Shown: positions 35,975 to 48,251, counted from the first letter of the stretch. The stretch: 64,000 bases of DNA from Microcebus murinus (GCF_040939455.1 NC_134108.1:83682001-83746000); one strand, 5' to 3'. The notes: generated by a model from the letters alone, not told the origin. Numbers and translations: made by a program.

Positions 35975-36945
35975 GGCCAAATTAACAAACTATACAACTG
36001 ATAAAGGCTAATATCCAGAATCTACAAAGAACTCAAACAAATCAGCGTGAAAAAAAAAATCAAAACATCAAAAAGTTGGCAAAAGATCTGAATAGAAGTT
36101 ATTCAATACAAGATAGACAAATGGCCAAAACCATGAGAAAATATTCTCAACATCACTAATCATCAGGGAAATGCAAATTAAAACTAGAATGAAATACCAC
36201 CTTATCCCTATAAGAATGGCCATTATTAAAAAACAATAGATGGTGGCATGGATGCAGAGAGAAAGGAATGCTTATCCACTGTTGGTGGGACAGCAAATTA
36301 GTACAACCTCTATGGAAAACAGTATGGTGTTTTTTAACGAAAGAAACATAAACTTACCATTTGATTCAGCAAACCCACCACCGAATATCTATCCAAAGGA
36401 AAAGAAGTCATTTTTATCAAAGGGATACCTGCACCCAAATGTTTATTGAAGCACAATTCACGATTCCAAAGTTGTTGAGCCAACCTAACTTATCAATTGA
36501 CAAGTAGATAAAATGTGCTATACATCCACATTCACACACATACACATACACACACACATACACCATGAAATACTAATCAGCCATCAAAAGCAATAAAATA
36601 ATGTCATTTGCCTTTGCAGCAACTTGGATGGAACTGGAGATCATTATCCTAAGTGAAGTATTTCAAGAATGGGAAACCAAACACCGTACGATCTCAGTAA
36701 TGAGTGGGAGTTAAATGATAGGTACACAGGGGCACAAAGAATTGTAAAGAGTATTGGAAACCAAGAAGGGGGAGAGGGTGGGAGGGGAAGCATGGGATAA
36801 AAATTTACCTATTGGGTACAATGAACACTATTCTACTGAGAGGTATACCAAATGCCCTGACTTAAGCATTATACAAGGTATCCATGTAACAAAAACATAA
36901 GTACCCTCTTAATATTTTGAAAAAAATAAATTTTAAAAAAGAAAT
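35975..36945 (+). mobile_element. L1 ORF2 3' end and 3' UTR
   Basis: 'ctgataaaggctaatatcca' is followed by 'aatcatcagggaaatgcaaa', 'aacttggatggaactggaga', 'tattgggtacaatgaacact' and 'tatccatgtaacaaaaacat', ending in an A-rich tail. The sequence jumps directly from ORF1-like text to this late ORF2 position, so most of ORF2 is missing. An impure CA tract at 36531-36563 occupies the same L1 position as the one at 23409. Confidence 0.85.
36768..36787 (+). other. G-quadruplex motif in L1 3' UTR
   Basis: Four G-runs (5, 3, 3 and 4) with loops of 3, 1 and 1 bases on the L1 sense strand. This is a tight canonical motif at the polypurine tract of the 3' UTR. Confidence 0.85.
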
Positions 36946-37350
36946 TAAATATTTGGTTGTACCCTATCATTAAAATATTGATGTATATGTATTGGCTTAT
37001 GACTTTAAATCTATTTTCCTCTTTATGAAGAAAAATATCCATGTATTAACAGCCCTTAACATTACTATGATATATGTTATCGTTATCAGATTTAATGAAA
37101 CTGCCATGATTAATGACAATATAATGGTTTAATTAAAATAAATGACTAATAGAAAAGATGAAATATTGAATTAATATATATAAGTCACAGCCATTGAAAC
37201 AGCTGAACTTAATACAAGTTAAAGTATTTAGAATGTAAATAATTGATCTCACAAGAAATTTGATTATGATATAGAAATTAATGCTTGCAAATATTTTATC
37301 CATTACCTCCACAAATATTTACTAAATACCTACCATGTACACTTCTAAAG
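36946..37350. other. AT-rich unannotated sequence
   Basis: No gene or recognisable repeat. Confidence 0.45.
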
Positions 37351-37519
37351 TAAGCAAAATAAAGATGAAATTATATTACATCATAGTATATTATATTGTA
37401 AAATTATATTATATTACAGAAAATTATATTATAAAACATTATATTGTAAAATTACTAAACAATAAGTAAAATAAAGATGGAATTATATTACATCACAGTA
37501 TATTATATTGTAAAATTAT
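37351..37519 (+). repeat. 57-bp duplicated AT-rich segment
   Basis: 37351-37407 and 37463-37519 are the same 57-bp sequence with three mismatches, 112 bp apart. The spacer repeats fragments of the unit ('aaattatatta', 'cattatattgtaaaatta'), suggesting repeated slippage. Confidence 0.85.
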
Positions 37520-38280
37520 AAAGGATCTTGTAATAATATATGACAAAAGATATACAGAAGTTAAAAATGGATAAACACAATGATAAAAGAATGCTATGGG
37601 GTAAAATTATAGTCAGATGCTTTTCAATAAAGGAAATTAACAAAGGTTACATAGTGTTAGAGGCACATATTAATATTATTTGACCTTTAAGATAGCAATT
37701 CTGAAATTATGGAGAAAGCTAAAACAATTGAATATTAAATTTTTTAATAAAATTGATTATTTCTTTTAGATATGCATTTATCTCAAAGTTTTGTCATATC
37801 TTGTCTTGAAGGGTAGGAAAGAATATTAGACTTTAAAGGTATTATAAAAATTATCTCCAAGAATTAAACTCATCTATACTGCCCACTAGCAGAGGCCCTG
37901 TTGATCCGGGTTGGAGATAATAAGAGTTACATATATAGCCTTAAAATTTCCTTTAAGAATTGTGATTACTTAGTACATACATGAGTATTAGTGAGCATGT
38001 ATGTGTTCTGTTTACGCCAATAGAAATTTAAGTTTATTATATCAATAAACCAATTTCTGTTAGACCTGAATGGCATAGACATTTTAATGGAATATAAGTT
38101 TTCTAAAAGGTTTTCTTTTTCCTGCTTGCCTTCTTGTATTCCTTTCCTGACTCCCCCTTTCTCTCATTCCTTCTCTGCTCAAATAGATTTTGACTGTGTC
38201 TATGAGGTAGTATTCATTCCTACAAGTATTTAGAAGTATCTTCCCATGCATAGAAAATAGCAATAGCAACAACATAAATA
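37520..38280. other. AT-rich unannotated sequence
   Basis: No gene seen. Confidence 0.4.
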
Positions 38281-38360
38281 GCTAGGTAGGAAGGTAGGTA
38301 GGAAGGCAGGTAGGTAGACAGGCAGGCAAGTAGACTGGCAAGCAGGCAAATAGGTAGATA
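38281..38360 (+). repeat. (AGGT/AGGC/GGAA)n tetranucleotide tract
   Basis: About 18 imperfect tetranucleotide units ('gctaggtaggaaggtaggta'), purine-rich on the plus strand, grading into AGAT-like steps. Confidence 0.85.
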
Positions 38361-38529
38361 CAGATAAATATGTAAACATATACACAAATGAACACACTCT
38401 CATAAATGCACACATACATGTGCACACACAGTAAATTATCATCAGTTTCCTGGACATATCAAACACCATAAATAATAAATTAATAATTCTCTTTATAGTA
38501 TTTCACACTAATTCCTGCAGTTAATATAT

Positions 38530-39250
38530 TTATTTATTAAAGATAAATAATTGGTATATATGATTGATACTGTTCCAGACAATCTGGATTCAGCAGTGAA
38601 TAAAACAAAAAAGTCTCAGGCCCAATGTTTTTTTGTGTTTTTTTTTTTCCCCATCCAACAGACATGAATGGGATAGTAAACAAAAAAATATATAAATTTA
38701 ATGTCAAATAGTCATAAATACTATGAAAACAAATGAAACATGGTAAAGGATAAAGAGTATTTTGGGACTATTTTAGTTGAGAAGATAAGAGAAAGCCTTG
38801 CTAGGATGGCGAGATTCATGAAGATAGTTGATTAAAATAATAAAGTAGGTTGTGTAGCCTTTAGGATGCAGTGATATTTGAGTCAAATGGAGCAAGCAGC
38901 AAGTGCACGGCCCTGAGCATCACTGTATTCATTGCAGTTGCAGGATATTAAGAACCAAATTTGTTTGAATCACAGAGACAGCAGAGAACACAAGGAATTA
39001 AGATTGGAGAGTTGAGAGCTATGCTAAGGAATTTGAATATGTAATTAGATAAGTAGCCATTGGAGGGGTTTCTTGTTTTAATTGATTTCTCTGACTATGT
39101 GGGGCACATAATTCAGGGAATTTGAGTAGGAGGGAAAGAAGAAGATGGGTGGCTTTTATGTATGGAAGTACAAGTAAAAAATCGTGGTGGTATTAACCAT
39201 GGTAGAAGTGCTGGAGATTTGTTTACAACCAGAAAAGTAAACAAATCATA
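38530..39250 (+). repeat. Ancient mammalian interspersed repeat, family uncertain
   Basis: Phrases such as 'attcagcagtgaataaaaca', 'gcagcaagtgcacggccctg' and 'aagtagccattggaggggtt' occur in this order in a widespread old mammalian repeat that I cannot name with certainty. Similar text recurs at about 43660-43880 and 54290-54960. Confidence 0.45.
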
Positions 39251-39369
39251 ATTCCATGGCTTGATGCATATTCACAAAGTGAATACCACAAATTAACCAG
39301 AATCCCACATCAAAAAATATGGCACTACCAGCCTCTAGAGGAACCTGCCAGAAACCAACTCCCTCCTCA

Positions 39370-40022
39370 AAATGACCACAGTCCTGATTTCTAAGACCAT
39401 ATGTTCATTTTGTCTGTTTTTTTAAATTAATATTTCATTTCTGTGATTCATCCATTTTATCACATGTAACATAGTAAATTTACTCTTATTACAGAATAAT
39501 ACTTTGTTGTATGTTTTTGAAGATGTTGAGGTCATTTCAAGTTTAGTACTATAGTATCATAAATGTTATAAAATTTTTGTACATGTTTCATGGTGTTCAT
39601 AATTACTCATACCCTGTAGTGTTTATTACAAGCCATAGAATTGCTAATCATAGGTTGTGTGTATGCTCAGCATTAATAGATTGTAACAGTTTTCCAAATT
39701 GTGAGTGCAACAAATTACATTTCCACTAACAGTGCACGAGAGTTCTGGTTATTCCTCATCCTCACCAATAATACATATCCTCTGTCTATTTTTCTTTTTA
39801 GCCATTCTAATGGATTATGTCCACTAGGATCACATTGGTTAATAATGTAATTTACATTTTCCTGATATCTTTTAATAATGAGATTGTCAGTTTTTAATTG
39901 CTTATAGAGCACTCAAGTATTCTTCATGTGAAGTGCTCATTCAAATGTTTTGCCCAGTTTTGTATTGGGTTGTATTTTTCTTACTGATTTGTAAGAATTT
40001 TTAAACAAATCTGTTAAATATA
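39370..40022 (-). repeat. Old L1M, minus strand, part 1
   Basis: 'tccaaattgtgagtgcaaca', 'tttttagccattctaatgga' and 'catttcctgatat'-like text are antisense L1M 3' sequence. Interrupted by an MLT1 LTR at 40023. Confidence 0.7.
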
Positions 40023-40386
40023 TTATATGGTTGAATGTTTGCCCCTTCCCTTCAATTTACATGTTGCAATCTTAACCCCCAAGGCAATAGTATTAGGAGG
40101 TGGGTACTTTAAGTGGTGAATAGATCACAAGGGCAGAGCCTCATGAATGCAATTAGTGCCCCTTTAAAAGTGACCCTAGAGAGCTCCTTTGCTTCTTCTG
40201 CCATGTAAGGACAAACTGGTAAGGTGCCATCTATAAACAAGAAAGGGGGCCTTCACCAGACAATAAATATATTAACTTTTTTTTAAATCTTGAATTCCCA
40301 GCCTCCACAACTGTGAAAAATAAATTTCTGTTGTTTTGTAAGTCATCCATTCTATGGTAGTTCTTTAAAGAAATCCAAACCATTGA
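40023..40386 (+). mobile_element. MLT1/MST-type LTR (ERVL-MaLR) inserted in L1M
   Basis: Contains 'tatatggttgaatgtttgcc', 'agtattaggaggtgggtact', 'ggtaaggtgccatctataaa' and 'ccacaactgtgaaaaataaa' in LTR order. It has a polyadenylation signal-like 'aataaatttctgttgtttt' near the 3' end. Solo LTR dividing the antisense L1M. Confidence 0.85.
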
Positions 40387-40577
40387 AGGCAATGTTTATT
40401 GTAAATATTATTGTTTTACCTTCTTCTGCCTCAGCTTAAAGGAGTTTTTGATGAACTGATGTTCTCAATTTTAATTATGTCCATATTATCAATTATTTCC
40501 TTTATGGTCAAGGTTTTTTGGATTCAAGTTTTTTAAAGGTCATAAAAATGTTCTTCTATATTTTCTTCTAAGATCTG
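40387..40577 (-). repeat. Old L1M, minus strand, part 2
   Basis: Continuation of the antisense L1M after the LTR: 'tgatgttctcaattttaatt', 'cctttatggtcaaggttttt', 'cttctatattttcttctaag'. Interrupted again by the young L1. Confidence 0.65.
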
Positions 40578-40588
40578 CACTGTTTTCT

Positions 40589-41565
40589 CAGTCTTTTTTA
40601 AATTTCAGTATATTATGGGGGTACAAATGTTTAGATTACATATATTGCCTTTGCCTCACCTAAGTCAGAGCTTCAAGCATGTCCATCCCCCAGACAGTGT
40701 GCACCACATCCATTAGGTGTGTATATACCCACCCCCTCCTCCTGCTTCCCACCTGCCTAACACTCTATGAATGTTACACATAGAACATATGAATATGTGC
40801 ACATAGATGTTGATCAGTTAATACCAGCTTAATGGTGAGTATATGTGGTGCTTGTTTTCCATTCTTGTGATAACTTCACTTAGTAGAATGGGCTCCAGCT
40901 CTATCCAGCATAATACAAGAGGTGCTAAATCACCATTGTTTTTGTGGCTCAGTAGAACTTCATGGTGTACATATGCCACATTTTCTTAATTCACTCATGT
41001 ATTCATGAGCACTTGGGTTGTTTCCACATCCTTACAATTGTGAATCATGCTGCCATAAACATTTGAGTGCAGATGTCTTCTCTATAGAATGTCTTTTGTT
41101 CCTTTGGGTAGATGCCCAGTAATGGGATAGCTGGATCAAATAGTAGTACTGTGTAGCTCTTTGAGGTATTTCCATATTGCTTTCCACAGAGGTTGTACTA
41201 GTTTGCAGTACCACTAGCAGTGTATGAATGTTCGTATCTTTCCACATCTATGCCAACATTTATTGTTTTGGAACTTTTTGATAAAGGCCATTCTCACTGT
41301 AGTTAAGTGATATCTCATTGTGATTTTGATTTGCATTTCCCTGATGATTAGAGATGTTGAGCATTTTTTCATATGTTTGTTGGCCATTATTCTTTCTTCT
41401 TTTAAACGTTACTGTTCATGTCCTTTGCCCACTTTTTGATAGGGTTGTTTGATTTTCGCTTGCTGATTTTCCTGAGTTCTATGTAGATTCTAGTTATCCG
41501 CCCTTTATTGGATGTGTAGCATACGAATATTTTCGACTATAATATTCTCTACTCTGTACAGAGCT
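40589..41565 (-). mobile_element. Young lemur-type L1, 5'-truncated
   Basis: A 977-bp minus-strand L1 covering the end of ORF2 and the 3' UTR. The tail side is at 40589 ('aaatttcagtatattatggg') and the 5' break near 41565. It is flanked by an 11-bp target duplication 'cactgttttct' at 40578-40588 and 41566-41576. An ORF2 piece is readable on the minus strand (41032-41247). Better preserved than the surrounding L1M, so it inserted later. Confidence 0.92.
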
Positions 41566-41576
41566 CACTGTTTTCT

Positions 41577-41990
41577 TTTCATATTTTGAAACTACTTTTT
41601 GTGTATGAAGAAGTAGAAATTAAGATTCATACTTTCTATACTGATACCCAATTGACACAATAGTGTTGATTGAAAGACTATCTTTCTCCTAGTGCATCAC
41701 AGAAATAATCAGATAATAATTAGATATGATGTATTTTGGACCCATTCTAGCCTTTCCATCTCCCCAAACCCCACATTTTGATGTCTTTATCTTTACTTCT
41801 GTCAATACTACACTGTCTTAATCCATGTAACTTTGTAGTCAGTCTTAAAGCCTAGTAATATAAATTCTTCAGCTTTGTTTTGATTCAAGATTTGCTTAAT
41901 TGTATTTTTTCCTACATTTTTTAATGAATATAATTTCTGGACTTTGTCAACCTGTTTGACAATAGTATTTAATTTAATAATTTTTTCATC
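41577..41990 (-). repeat. Old L1M, minus strand, part 3
   Basis: Resumes at 'ttttgaaactactttttgtg' and continues with 'gaaagactatctttctccta', 'ctacactgtcttaatccatg' and 'gtagtcagtcttaaagccta', typical antisense ORF2 text. The three parts reconstruct one interrupted element. Confidence 0.65.
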
Positions 41991-42599
41991 TTTGGAAGTA
42001 GGATATGCTGAATAAAATGATGATAGTTTTATACTAATAAAAAATCAAATATTCAGTATTGTGACAAGTGTTATATAAATGATAAACTTAAAAATTAGGT
42101 ATTAAACTGAACTATAATGAAACACCTACATCTTTTCATATACATCTAATTTCTTTCTTTTTTTATGACTTCTGAAATCTAAAGTTATCCATTTTCCATT
42201 AAGTTTCTTGGAAACATATCAAATATAAATAATGTTGAGTTTAATGCATTATAAAATATTGGATGGGCAATGTTTCTTTAAATCATTTGCAGTACTAAAA
42301 AATGTCAAGATTCTGAATTCAAATTCATTATATAATTCTCCATAGAAGGTTATAACATAATTCTTTCCTAGAGCTCAACAAATCTAGTAAGATATTAAAA
42401 TAAACATTTTGTCATTTATTAAGCTAAGTAAAGCTTGTGGTCAGCTCTAAGTCCATAACTTTCTTTCTTTGGGATATCAACATGAGACTAATTGGGGAGT
42501 CGCAATTATACTTACACTTATCAAAATGTATCTAGTTGCTCCAGGCAAAGTATATGAATTAGTCTCTGATTTATCTTATTCATGTTCTTGTCCAATGAA
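41991..42599. other. AT-rich unannotated sequence
   Basis: No gene or recognisable repeat. Confidence 0.4.
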
Positions 42600-43338
42600 T
42601 TAGCACATTGATTCAGCTCTACCAACACAATATGTGTGGAATCTAGCTGCTTCGCATCACCCTCACCTTTATCATTTTTCATGTGCAGCCACCTGGACTC
42701 TGGCAAACACCTCCTAAGTGTTCTCCTGGTACTTTTGTTTGCAAAGTCTATTTTCCACAAAATAGTAAATGTCTTTCAAAAATCATAAATCAGATCCTGT
42801 CAAAATCTCGTTCATAACTTCATTCACCTCACAATAAACATAGAATGAAACCCAATACTCATAGAGCCTGTAAAGTTTCACTTACTATAGAGCCTGATAT
42901 CTCTAACTTAATGTCCTCTTACTTTTGCTGGATCACCATGTGCTTGCCGCTTTAACCTCCTTACTCTTCTTTAAATATGTGAGGCATACTCCTATCTCAG
43001 GTCCTTTGTATTTGCTTTCTACTCTTCTTGGAATGTTCTTTCTTAAAATATTTGTACGACTGTTCTTTGATTTATATAAGTGTTTAGATGATACTGATAT
43101 AGGGGACATTGTAACTAGTTAATCTAAAAATATCACCAATTCCTTTCAGAGTTACTTTTACTTTCTGTCACAATATCTATTTTCCATTTACTTTTTAAAA
43201 TTATTATTGTCTTTCTTGCCTATTCAAATATAAGCACTAGAAGGAAAGGGCATCTTTGCTCTGCACATTGTTTCTACTGTTTAGAATAGAAATTGGCACA
43301 TAGTAAGTGTCTAAGTAATATTTGTTGAATACATGAAT
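42600..43338 (+). repeat. L2 LINE, long fragment with 3' end
   Basis: L2 phrases in order: 'aaatcagatcctgtcaaaat', 'atagaatgaaacccaatact', 'tctcaggtcctttgtatttg', 'cttcttggaatgttctttc', 'gcactagaaggaaagggcat', and the terminal 'gtaatatttgttgaatacat'. One of the longest L2 copies in the window. The 79-codon minus frame at 42521-42760 is spurious. Confidence 0.85.
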
Positions 43339-43580
43339 AGATAATGTATTCTCACTCTCTAGAGGTTTATAACTCTGAAAAATCAAAGGCAAACTTATTG
43401 CTCTGTCTTTTCCTGACACCTTATTTGTTAATGACCTGATAAAAATCAAAGATGCCTGAATTTTAATCCTCATTCAATTACTTTCTCCATTGAATCTAAT
43501 AATCACCTCTGGGTAAACATTATATAAGAGTTTAGCATATTTCATTCATTCAATATAAATGTATTAAATTCAAGTAATAT

Positions 43581-43651
43581 TGCAACCATAATGTTTGCAC
43601 CCTCACAATATCCTGAAATAAAAAATTAAAAAATATATATATATATAAGAA
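43581..43651 (+). repeat. Very short L1 3' end
   Basis: Only about 70 bp of L1 tail: 'ataatgtttgcaccctcaca', 'atatcctgaaataaaaaatt' and an A/T-rich tail. A 10-bp near-duplicate 'caagta(a/c)tat' at 43571-43580 and 43652-43661 is a likely target duplication. Confidence 0.75.
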
Positions 43652-43661
43652 CAAGTACTAT

Positions 43662-43880
43662 ATAAAGTATTGGAAATTCAGGTATTTGTAAGGCATTATC
43701 CATTTTCTAGGAGCTGCCATTACAGTGGGGGAGACAGACATATAAACTGTTGAGTATATCAAATACTGAAATAGAGGACATCACATGGTTCTAGATAAAC
43801 TCATTAGGAGAGGCATGTCCTCCAGAATTTTAGGTCAGTATGGCCTCTCAGGGAAGATGATACCTGCAATGATTACTAAA
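43662..43880 (+). repeat. Ancient interspersed repeat, family uncertain
   Basis: 'acagtgggggagacagacat', 'ataaactgttg' and 'ggcctctcagggaagatgat' follow the same old mammalian repeat pattern as 38530-39250. Confidence 0.45.
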
Positions 43881-45239
43881 GAAACTTCTAAAACTTATGA
43901 TCGAAATTCCAATACAATTTTCTGATTTCCCAATTTTAAGCCAAGTATGGTACATTTAATGTTTGAAATACTGTTTTCTAAACAATTGCTAAAAGTATTA
44001 GGTGTATCAGGCAAAGATGAAAGAACTACAGAACTTACCCTGAGTCAATACTAAATTATGAATTGCTAATCATTGTGTTTAAGTTCCTGACCAGCAAAGC
44101 ACCTACACAACAATAACATTATCTAAATCATGTTCAGTGCTGTTAATGAAAAATATTTGCCTCAATTGGAAGAGAAAAAACTGCTTTCTGTGTGTCAGAA
44201 TGAATTACATTTGCTCTTTCTTATTATTGACAAAGCCTATCATGTTGTCACCAAAAGAAATTTGTTTGAGGAGTACTTGTCTTGTGAATTCTTTAAAAAG
44301 CCAATGCATTTTCTAAGATGCATCCAATGAGTTTTAATAAGACTTATTAAATTATCTTCTGAAACTGAGATACTTAAATGTAACTAAAATATAAAAAATA
44401 TGCTCGCTCATAAGCTACATGTTTTCAGCTATTTTCACTATTTTTCACGTGAATAAAACTGACAGAATAATAATATAAATGAAAGAAGGCAAATTTGGAA
44501 TAAAGATTCAAGGACATATTTGAATGTAGAGAACTGTAAGTTGCAGATTTGGCATAAATAGTAATCACTGTCATTGAAGATAATAAAAAGAATCAAGGAG
44601 TGTTGAATAACTAAATTCTATAAATTCTCCACAAGAGTAATGCAGTATTGAAATAGAAAGGGAAAGGAATGTGGAGAGAAAACAGAGCCTTTCTTATTTT
44701 TACAAAACCTAAATATAATTTCTCTGTTCAGAGTTAATATTTGGAGACAACCATCTTCCCACCGCCAAACACAAGCCTCAGGTCTTCAGAGTCATATTTG
44801 AATAGCCCTGTATAAAAGAAAGAATCTTGAAATGTTTCTAATTAATGAAATCACTTAAGATAGTTGAGACATACTTCACCTTTTTTACTTTTAGATATAG
44901 TCTTTCATAAACTACATTAATATTGAAAAATTCCATAATAGCTCCTTTATATTTTGACACTGAGAGACCTGACACCTAATTTCCATTTCTTTTAGTTTAA
45001 TAAAAATTTCCCAAGATGCAAGGACATAGCCCAAACAAACCCACGCAACCTGTTTTTATTGGTAAGAACTTAAATTTAATAGATAAATCATTGTAACAGT
45101 TATAGTGTGAATCTAGACTGATACATTTTTAGTTTAGAATATATTTTCTTGACCTTTTTTCCTTAACTGGTTTCAGTTTTATTTTTTTTGAAAATGTTTC
45201 TATTTGTTATTTCTCTTTCCATCTAAATAACTTGATATC
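43881..45239. other. AT-rich unannotated sequence
   Basis: No gene or confident repeat. The frame at 44130-44330 (66 codons) has no recognisable domain. Confidence 0.4.
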
Positions 45240-45683
45240 TTATATCTACAAACAAAGTTAATCAGTCAAAATAAACCCAACCAAAACTAAACACAAACCA
45301 CAATGTTTACTTATTTCCAAATCTGCCCCTTCACGTTTACTTCCCAATTGATACAATATGGCTAAGAATATTACAATGGCTTATTTAACAAAATCTCTCT
45401 GTTTCAATTTTAAAGTTCTACGCTTTCCCCTTCACTGTAAGCTTCTGCTTTGAGACGGCCCATCTTTTTGGCCCAAAACAATGTATGCCTTCCAAGTATT
45501 GATTTATGGCTTTACCTATAATCTCTGTCTCCCTGAAATGTATAAAACCAACCTGTAATCCAACCACAGAAAGTCCACTTGCTTAAAGCTTCTTTGGTGT
45601 GGCTCTGGGTCACGGCACTTGAATTTGACACAGAATAAACCTCTTTAAGTTATTTTACAGAGTTTGGCTGCTTTTCCATTGAC
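45240..45683 (+). mobile_element. ERV1-type solo LTR (MER57/MER50-like)
   Basis: 'agacggcccatctttttggc' leads to a TATA-like 'tgtataaaacc' near 45539. A polyadenylation signal aataaa (45634) and the terminal 'tttggctgcttttccattga' plus 'ca' complete the pattern of a gammaretrovirus-type LTR. U3, R and U5 are present in order but the 5' limit is approximate. No internal viral sequence adjoins it, so it is a solo LTR. Subfamily is recalled, not searched. Confidence 0.65.
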
Positions 45684-45970
45684 AATATAGTTCTTTATAT
45701 TTTCTATTCATTACACACACAGACACACACACACTATGCTATCATTTCACAGTGTCAATATTTGTAACAATTCCAATGTCTAACCAGATTATCCATATTT
45801 TTAACTCAATGATCTATATTTAGATCAATTTGGTACTCATCATTATTTATTTCACCACAGAACTTATTTTATTTCTTGGCTAGATGGAATCTATACAATA
45901 CATGACAAATAAAAATTTTCTCTGAATCTATAAGGAAACAGAACTACAATATGTTTTCCATGAGACATCA

Positions 45971-46010
45971 AAAAGGTTGGCAAAAAAAAAAAAAAAAAAA
46001 AGGTTGGCAA
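45971..46010 (+). repeat. Poly(A) flanked by 13-bp direct repeats
   Basis: 'aaaaggttggcaa' occurs at 45971-45983 and again at 45998-46010, with only A residues between. The structure matches a poly(A)-only retro-insertion with its target duplication, or a slippage duplication. Confidence 0.85.
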
Positions 46011-47874
46011 TGTTAAATTATGGTTTCAAATATCCCCTAGTTCATCAATTATCTGCTAGACCACTCACTACTTGGTTAAGTAAGTGAATCAATTAATAAA
46101 TAAAGTGGATACATGGTTCTTTACTATGTCAAAAATATTAAGTGTAAAGTTGTGCTCAGAATACTTCTAGAAATGTGTGACATAAAAATAACAATCATTT
46201 AAAAAATTTCTAATAAATATTTTCAAAAAGATTTTATATTTAGGCATATTATGATCCCACTCTTATTCTTGTCTGTGATCTATTATGTATTGAGATTGTA
46301 AGAATAAATAAAAGTTCAAAATAAGAAATCTATTTCTCCCTGTTAAAATTAAAGGAATCCATTTCTTCCCCCCCTTTCCTCAGAACATCTCCTTTAGAAA
46401 ACTCATAGGTTTATCTAGGGATAGTAAATGGAAAGATTCTATCTAATTGTAGATAGAATTATTACTAAATTGAGATGTATAAAATATAATTCATACTATT
46501 TTTCTTTAGTATGCTACCTGAATTGTGTCATTTCTGTAGATAAAAATAAATACTTATAATAGCTTTAAAAAAGAAATACTGTCATCTCTCTTTGAAATGT
46601 ATATGAATTCTTTTAAAAACCAGAAAGACTTTATGTCAGCTTTATGACCAGGAATATATTTAGGGCTCAAGAATCATCTACTTGAAATGTAAACATCAAG
46701 AGAGATAACAGCCTAATCTCCCATTTCCTGTGGGAAAATAGTAGTCTAACTTTGGTAGACTCCTTGACCAAGTTGGAAAACTACCTTTTGTCATAAAGAT
46801 ATAAGAAGTTTGTTTGTACTCTGAATAAAGTCAATTACCTAACACAGATGGTCTCTGTAATTATTAGGTGAAGTTGGGATAAACCATGTATCAAAATGAT
46901 GCTGTCAAGTCCTTTTACTGATTATTTTGGAAATATGTAATAGTTTGTATCTGCATGGCTGTACGTAAGTGTGAGATCTCTTAGCAGATTGTCTGGGTGG
47001 CTATCACATTCTAGTTTAATGCTTATTTGGTAATAAAATGTTTTTCTTTCTCTACTATGCTTGGGTAGAGGAATTCAGAGATGGAGGGAGTTTCTGTTTT
47101 CAATTGTATTATTTCAACAGAGTTTATCATATTTTATGTAGATTGGCTCAACACTATCTACAAAATAAGAACTGTAAATATCTTCTTCTCAATACCTGAG
47201 AGGAATATAAAATATATTCTAGCATATGTGGAATTTTATTATAATATTTATTGGTAGGGTTGTATAATTTATTTACTTATAAAAAATAAGTTGTGCATAT
47301 ATTCATGGATTAAGTAAAAAACAAAAAGCATGCACAATTGGCAATTGTCTTGTATAGGCAAAGTTCTCTATTTGGCTCTGGTCATGTGTGTGAAGGAGTA
47401 TGATAAATAAAACAAATCTTGCCATAAAATGACTCATAAACCCTGAGAGATTTTTTTTTCTTCTGAGACAGGGAGCCATTAACAAAGTACATGACAAAGT
47501 GAAATCAGCACTATCATTCTACCTACTTTATAAAATGTCCCAAAGTAATAACTCTGTTAGCTCATAATACTCCCTGGATAATAGTTATTTTATTAATAAA
47601 AATTATGGTATTCATCATAAGATTCAACCAATAATACTGAAGATAATTATATCATATATAAAGGAATATTTCATATTTCAAATATAATTTACTGTCCAGT
47701 AGAGATTTTCAAAAAAGCAAGTGAAATCTCTAGATCATGAGACTAACCATTGAGAACCATGATTATGGGTTTTGAATGCCTCACTTTCAGCAAAATATTA
47801 TACTAATGGTTTGAATAGCAGTAAAAACTTTATCAAACTGTGGTTATAAAAAATTTTCTGAAGAATATATTCAT
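46011..47874. other. AT-rich unannotated sequence, possible LTR near 46.7-47.1 kb
   Basis: No gene seen. 46700-47060 contains two aataaa-type signals ('ctgaataaagtcaattacct' near 46821 and 'gtaataaaatgtttttcttt' near 47030) in a layout resembling an old LTR end. This is not secure. Confidence 0.35.
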
Positions 47875-47886
47875 ATTTAATGCATT

Positions 47887-48251
<365 letters not shown>

